This document shows, piece after piece, positions 61,665 through 64,000 of a stretch of 64,000 nucleotides of DNA. The stretch's first letter is position 1. Each line of letters begins with the position of its first letter. The position numbers and the translations under genes were made by a program. The notes under the pieces were generated by a model. The model was not told where the DNA came from and did no database searches. It worked only from the letters and a program-made list of their open reading frames with translations. This stretch comes from Tenuifilaceae bacterium CYCD (GTDB lineage Bacteria; Bacteroidota; Bacteroidia; Bacteroidales; Tenuifilaceae): the NCBI GenBank assembly GCA_036322835.1, contig AP027304.1:1612001-1676000 (forward strand), written 5' to 3'.

Positions 61665-62354
61665 ATGAAGATTGTGATTTTAGCGGCCGGTATCGGTTCG
61701 CGGTTGGGAAACCCTCTTCCAAAACCCTTAACTATTCTTAATTCGGGTAAGTCCATAATGCAGCAGCAGGTCGATAATCTTTCTGCATACTTCGATGCTG
61801 ACGATATTAACGTTGTTGTTGGGTTTAAGAAGGAGTTAATAATGGAGAATTTTCCAAATCTCACTTTTATCTACAACCCAAATTTTGATACTACCAACAC
61901 ATCGAAGAGCTTGGTGAGGGCGCTCCGTAAATACAAGAGCACCTCGGTGCTATGGTTGAATGGCGATGTGGTTTTCGATTCGGAAATACTGGGCAGGCTA
62001 AAGCCTTACATCGATAAAAATCAGTCGTTTGTGTGTGTGAATAACAGTGCGGTGGCCGAGGAGGAGGTTAAGTACAACCTCGATGCCGATAGTTTTATCC
62101 GCGAAATCTCCAAAAAGGTGAAGGATGCCAAAGGCGAGGCTGTGGGCATTAACTTTATATCGAGCAATGACATAAAGCTTTTCATTAGCCGGCTTGAGGA
62201 ATGTGCCGATAACGATTACTTTGAGCGTGGATTAGAGCTGGCTATCGAAAAGGATAAAATCAAGGTGCTGCCGGTAAACATTTCGGATCATCGTTGTATT
62301 GAGGTCGATTTTAGGGAGGATCTCGACAATGCCAATAAACTATTCAACAAGTAA
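61665..62354 (+). CDS. nucleotidyltransferase, LicC-like (B)
   Basis: 229 residues, second RmlA/LicC-type enzyme: VILAAGIGSRLGNPLPKPL, YNPNFDTTNTSKSLV (substrate loop N-x-T-S), WLNGDVVF (Asp), GEAVGINFIS and CIEVDFREDLDNA. It has the same blocks as protein A at 60062 but they are clearly diverged, so an old duplication or independent acquisition. Three bases before the GTG start of the next gene, so a tight unit with it. Confidence 0.82.
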   Translation: MKIVILAAGIGSRLGNPLPKPLTILNSGKSIMQQQVDNLSAYFDADDINVVVGFKKELIMENFPNLTFIYNPNFDTTNTSKSLVRALRKYKSTSVLWLNGDVVFDSEILGRLKPYIDKNQSFVCVNNSAVAEEEVKYNLDADSFIREISKKVKDAKGEAVGINFISSNDIKLFISRLEECADNDYFERGLELAIEKDKIKVLPVNISDHRCIEVDFREDLDNANKLFNK

Positions 62355-62357
62355 GCG

Positions 62358-63404
62358 GTGAAAACCATTCTTTTCTGCATCAATCCCTATGCTTTCGGCA
62401 TTATGAAGCCCCTGCACGATGAGTTGGCAAAAAACAACCATAGGGTTTTATGGTATATCCCCGATAGAATTAAAGGCAACTGCCCATTCCTGAACGATAT
62501 TGAATACACAAATTCGATTAATGAATTGTATAAATTCCAGAGCGACGCAATATTTGTTCCGGGTAACGAGGTTCCTCATTACCTGAGAGGGGTAAAGGTG
62601 CAGATTTTTCATGGGTTGGCAGGGGAGAAGAAGGGGCATTTCCGGATAAGGCAGTATTTTGACCTGTACCTGACGCAGGGCCCATACTTTACTGATAGAT
62701 TTAAGCAGTTAGCCGCTAAGCATCGCAACTTTGAGGTTGTGGAGACTGGTTGGTGTAAGTTGGATACCTTGTTTTCGAACCATGAGGTGTACCTGGCCGA
62801 GAAACAGGCGTTGTTGACTAATGGCGGAAAGAAAACCTTGGTGCTTTTTGCGCCAACATTCTCGCCATCGCTTACCTGTGCGGTTGAGGCAAAGGATAAA
62901 ATCTTCGAAATTGCCGATAACGAGGATGTTCTTATTCTTATCAAGTTTCACGATTTAATGAATGCTCAGCTTGCCGATGAGTACAGGCAGTTGGCATTAA
63001 CCCGTTCGAATGTTAAGGTTGTGGACGATAGGAATATTCTGAAGTACCTTGTGATGTGCGATATCATGGTAAGCGATACATCGTCGGTGGTGTATGAGTT
63101 TGTTTTGTTGAATAAACCTGTAGTTACAGTCAATTCCAAATCGACAAACATAAATTGGCGCGATATTTCCAGTAGCGATTTGCTCCACGATGCATTGATG
63201 GAGGAAATTGAAAAGGATAGCTTTAAGGATATTCGAAAAAACACCATTGAGCAGTACCACCCGTATTCCGATGGAAAATCGTCGGCAAGGATGATTGCTG
63301 CGGTGGAGGAATATATAACTCGGCATGGAGTTCCTGCTTGCCGAAAACTTAATTTTTACCGGCGGTATAAGATGAACAAGATGTTTGGCCGGAAACCACA
63401 ATAG
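62358..63404 (+). CDS. CDP-glycerol glycerophosphotransferase-like protein (B)
   Basis: 348 residues, GTG start three bases after the previous stop. Glyphos_transf fold: VQIFHGLAGEKKGHF, LYLTQGPYFTDRF, VETGWCKLD, LFAPTFSPSLT, LIKFHDLM, YLVMCDIMVSDTSSVVYEFVLLNKPVV, YHPYSDGKSSARM. Shares the fold but little sequence with protein A at 58830, and may use another acceptor. Starts 10 bases downstream overlap: tsaC begins at 63415. Confidence 0.87.
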   Translation: MKTILFCINPYAFGIMKPLHDELAKNNHRVLWYIPDRIKGNCPFLNDIEYTNSINELYKFQSDAIFVPGNEVPHYLRGVKVQIFHGLAGEKKGHFRIRQYFDLYLTQGPYFTDRFKQLAAKHRNFEVVETGWCKLDTLFSNHEVYLAEKQALLTNGGKKTLVLFAPTFSPSLTCAVEAKDKIFEIADNEDVLILIKFHDLMNAQLADEYRQLALTRSNVKVVDDRNILKYLVMCDIMVSDTSSVVYEFVLLNKPVVTVNSKSTNINWRDISSSDLLHDALMEEIEKDSFKDIRKNTIEQYHPYSDGKSSARMIAAVEEYITRHGVPACRKLNFYRRYKMNKMFGRKPQ

Positions 63405-63414
63405 AATTAGCAGT

Positions 63415-63987
63415 ATGAATATCGACAGTGCCGACATCCAAAAGGCTTTCGACGTGCTAAGGTCGGGTGGAATAATCCTTTACCCCACCGATACCATTTG
63501 GGGTATTGGTTGCGATGCTACAAACCCAGCGGCTGTTGAAAAAATCTACAGTCTCAAGCAGCGTTCCGATAGCAAAAGCATGATAGTGCTGGTTGATGTT
63601 CCGGGTCGGATTCCTTCGTACGTTGCCGATGTTCCCGATATTGCCTGGGATTTAATTGACCTGGCCGATAAGCCGTTGACTCTAATTTTTCAGAATGCCA
63701 AGAATCTTGCGCCTAATCTTGTGGCGCATGATGGCAGTGTTGGCATTCGGGTTGCAAATCACGATTTTTGCCAGCGATTAATTCAGCGTTTTGGAAAGCC
63801 CATAGTGTCCACCTCTGCCAATGTTTCTGGACAGCCATCTCCGAGAAATTATATCGAGATAGCCGAGGAAATTAAAGATGGAGTTGATTACATAGTTCCA
63901 GAAGTTTACAATGCCCCATTATCCGATAAGCCTTCGAGCATTATTGCCGTTGGCGAAGGCGGTGTAATTAAAGTTATTCGCGAGTAA
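63415..63987 (+). CDS. tsaC: threonylcarbamoyl-AMP synthase (Sua5/YrdC family)
   Basis: 190 residues, making threonylcarbamoyl-AMP for the t6A37 modification of ANN-reading tRNAs. YPTDTIWGIGCDATNPAAV, LKQRSDSKSMIVLVD and VSTSANVSGQPSP (SxxN-type site) are kept. Single YrdC domain without the Sua5 C-terminal extension. ATG 63415 (MNIDSADIQ); a longer frame to 63385 overlaps the previous gene. Probably co-transcribed with the polymer cluster. The window ends 13 bases after the stop. Confidence 0.94.
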   Translation: MNIDSADIQKAFDVLRSGGIILYPTDTIWGIGCDATNPAAVEKIYSLKQRSDSKSMIVLVDVPGRIPSYVADVPDIAWDLIDLADKPLTLIFQNAKNLAPNLVAHDGSVGIRVANHDFCQRLIQRFGKPIVSTSANVSGQPSPRNYIEIAEEIKDGVDYIVPEVYNAPLSDKPSSIIAVGEGGVIKVIRE

Positions 63988-64000
63988 AAAAAGGAGGTCG

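Noticed and set aside
58830-63404. Cluster as a mobile genomic island
   Set aside because: No integrase, tRNA insertion or direct repeats; core genes dapD and tsaC lie on both sides.

Overview
The window reads as chromosome of a Gram-negative member of the Bacteroidota, probably order Bacteroidales/Marinilabiliales; the genus cannot be fixed from sequence alone. Evidence: several promoters of the Bacteroidetes form TTTG-N19..21-TAnnTTTG, almost no Shine-Dalgarno sequences, FecI/FecR sigma/anti-sigma genes, CarboxypepD_reg-like proteins, DUF5020, short single-anchor TonB proteins, a split transketolase, a three-subunit sdhCAB operon with a single cytochrome b, and lipid A synthesis (lpxK). The DNA is moderately AT-rich. 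I see no rRNA, CRISPR array, insertion sequence, integrase, phage gene or SusCD locus. Most of the window is core chromosome, with a few accessory blocks.

Layout. 1-9985 and on to 10.7 kb: 3' part of asd, then a long minus-strand run with dedA, hflX, two tonB genes each with its own terminator, tRNA-Ala (plus strand), an FMN-binding protein, a DUF5020 barrel, tRNA-Gly, a tandem-Usp protein and sdhCAB. 10.9-18.4 kb: an alpha/beta hydrolase converging on an S41 protease, dCMP deaminase, a hairpin-rich noncoding stretch, tRNA-Glu+rpsT, mpl, an MBL hydrolase and two small membrane proteins. 18.6-23.2 kb: an ECF sigma/FecR pair flanked by two paralogous CarboxypepD_reg proteins, one with an STN domain. 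23.4-30.0 kb: ychF, an unknown protein behind a long leader, split transketolase with a methylglyoxal-synthase-like gene between the halves, a second sigma/anti-sigma/periplasmic-sensor module and an orphan SiaC-like gene. 30.1-35.4 kb: hutH-hisS, YciI-like, arfB, VOC, AraC-GyrI. 35.7-40.9 kb: parE-parC and aroK. 41.0-46.9 kb: PNP, lpxK, sppA, folK, small membrane proteins, upp. 47.0-52.8 kb: AlkA-like glycosylase, small membrane protein-mutL, two rhomboids, an EEP phosphohydrolase. 52.8-57.8 kb: PLP dehydratase, a CarboxypepD_reg protein, a LolA-like protein and an S9 peptidase. 58.0-64.0 kb: dapD followed by two CDP-glycerol glycerophosphotransferase-like genes, two LicC/RmlA-type nucleotidyltransferases, a GT2 gene, and tsaC.

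Most interesting points: (a) the mirror-arranged polyol-phosphate-type surface gene cluster behind dapD; (b) the FecI/FecR unit whose apparent outer partner is an STN protein without room for a receptor barrel; (c) the methylglyoxal-synthase-like protein between the transketolase halves, with Tyr at the position of the catalytic Asp; (d) a strong internal Shine-Dalgarno and ATG inside the AraC-GyrI gene; (e) transcription signals built into unusual places: a terminator inside a convergent coding region, a terminator-like hairpin just ahead of lpxK, and tRNA-Glu joined to rpsT; (f) a degenerate TCTAA/TCTGAA repeat directly upstream of four unrelated start codons.
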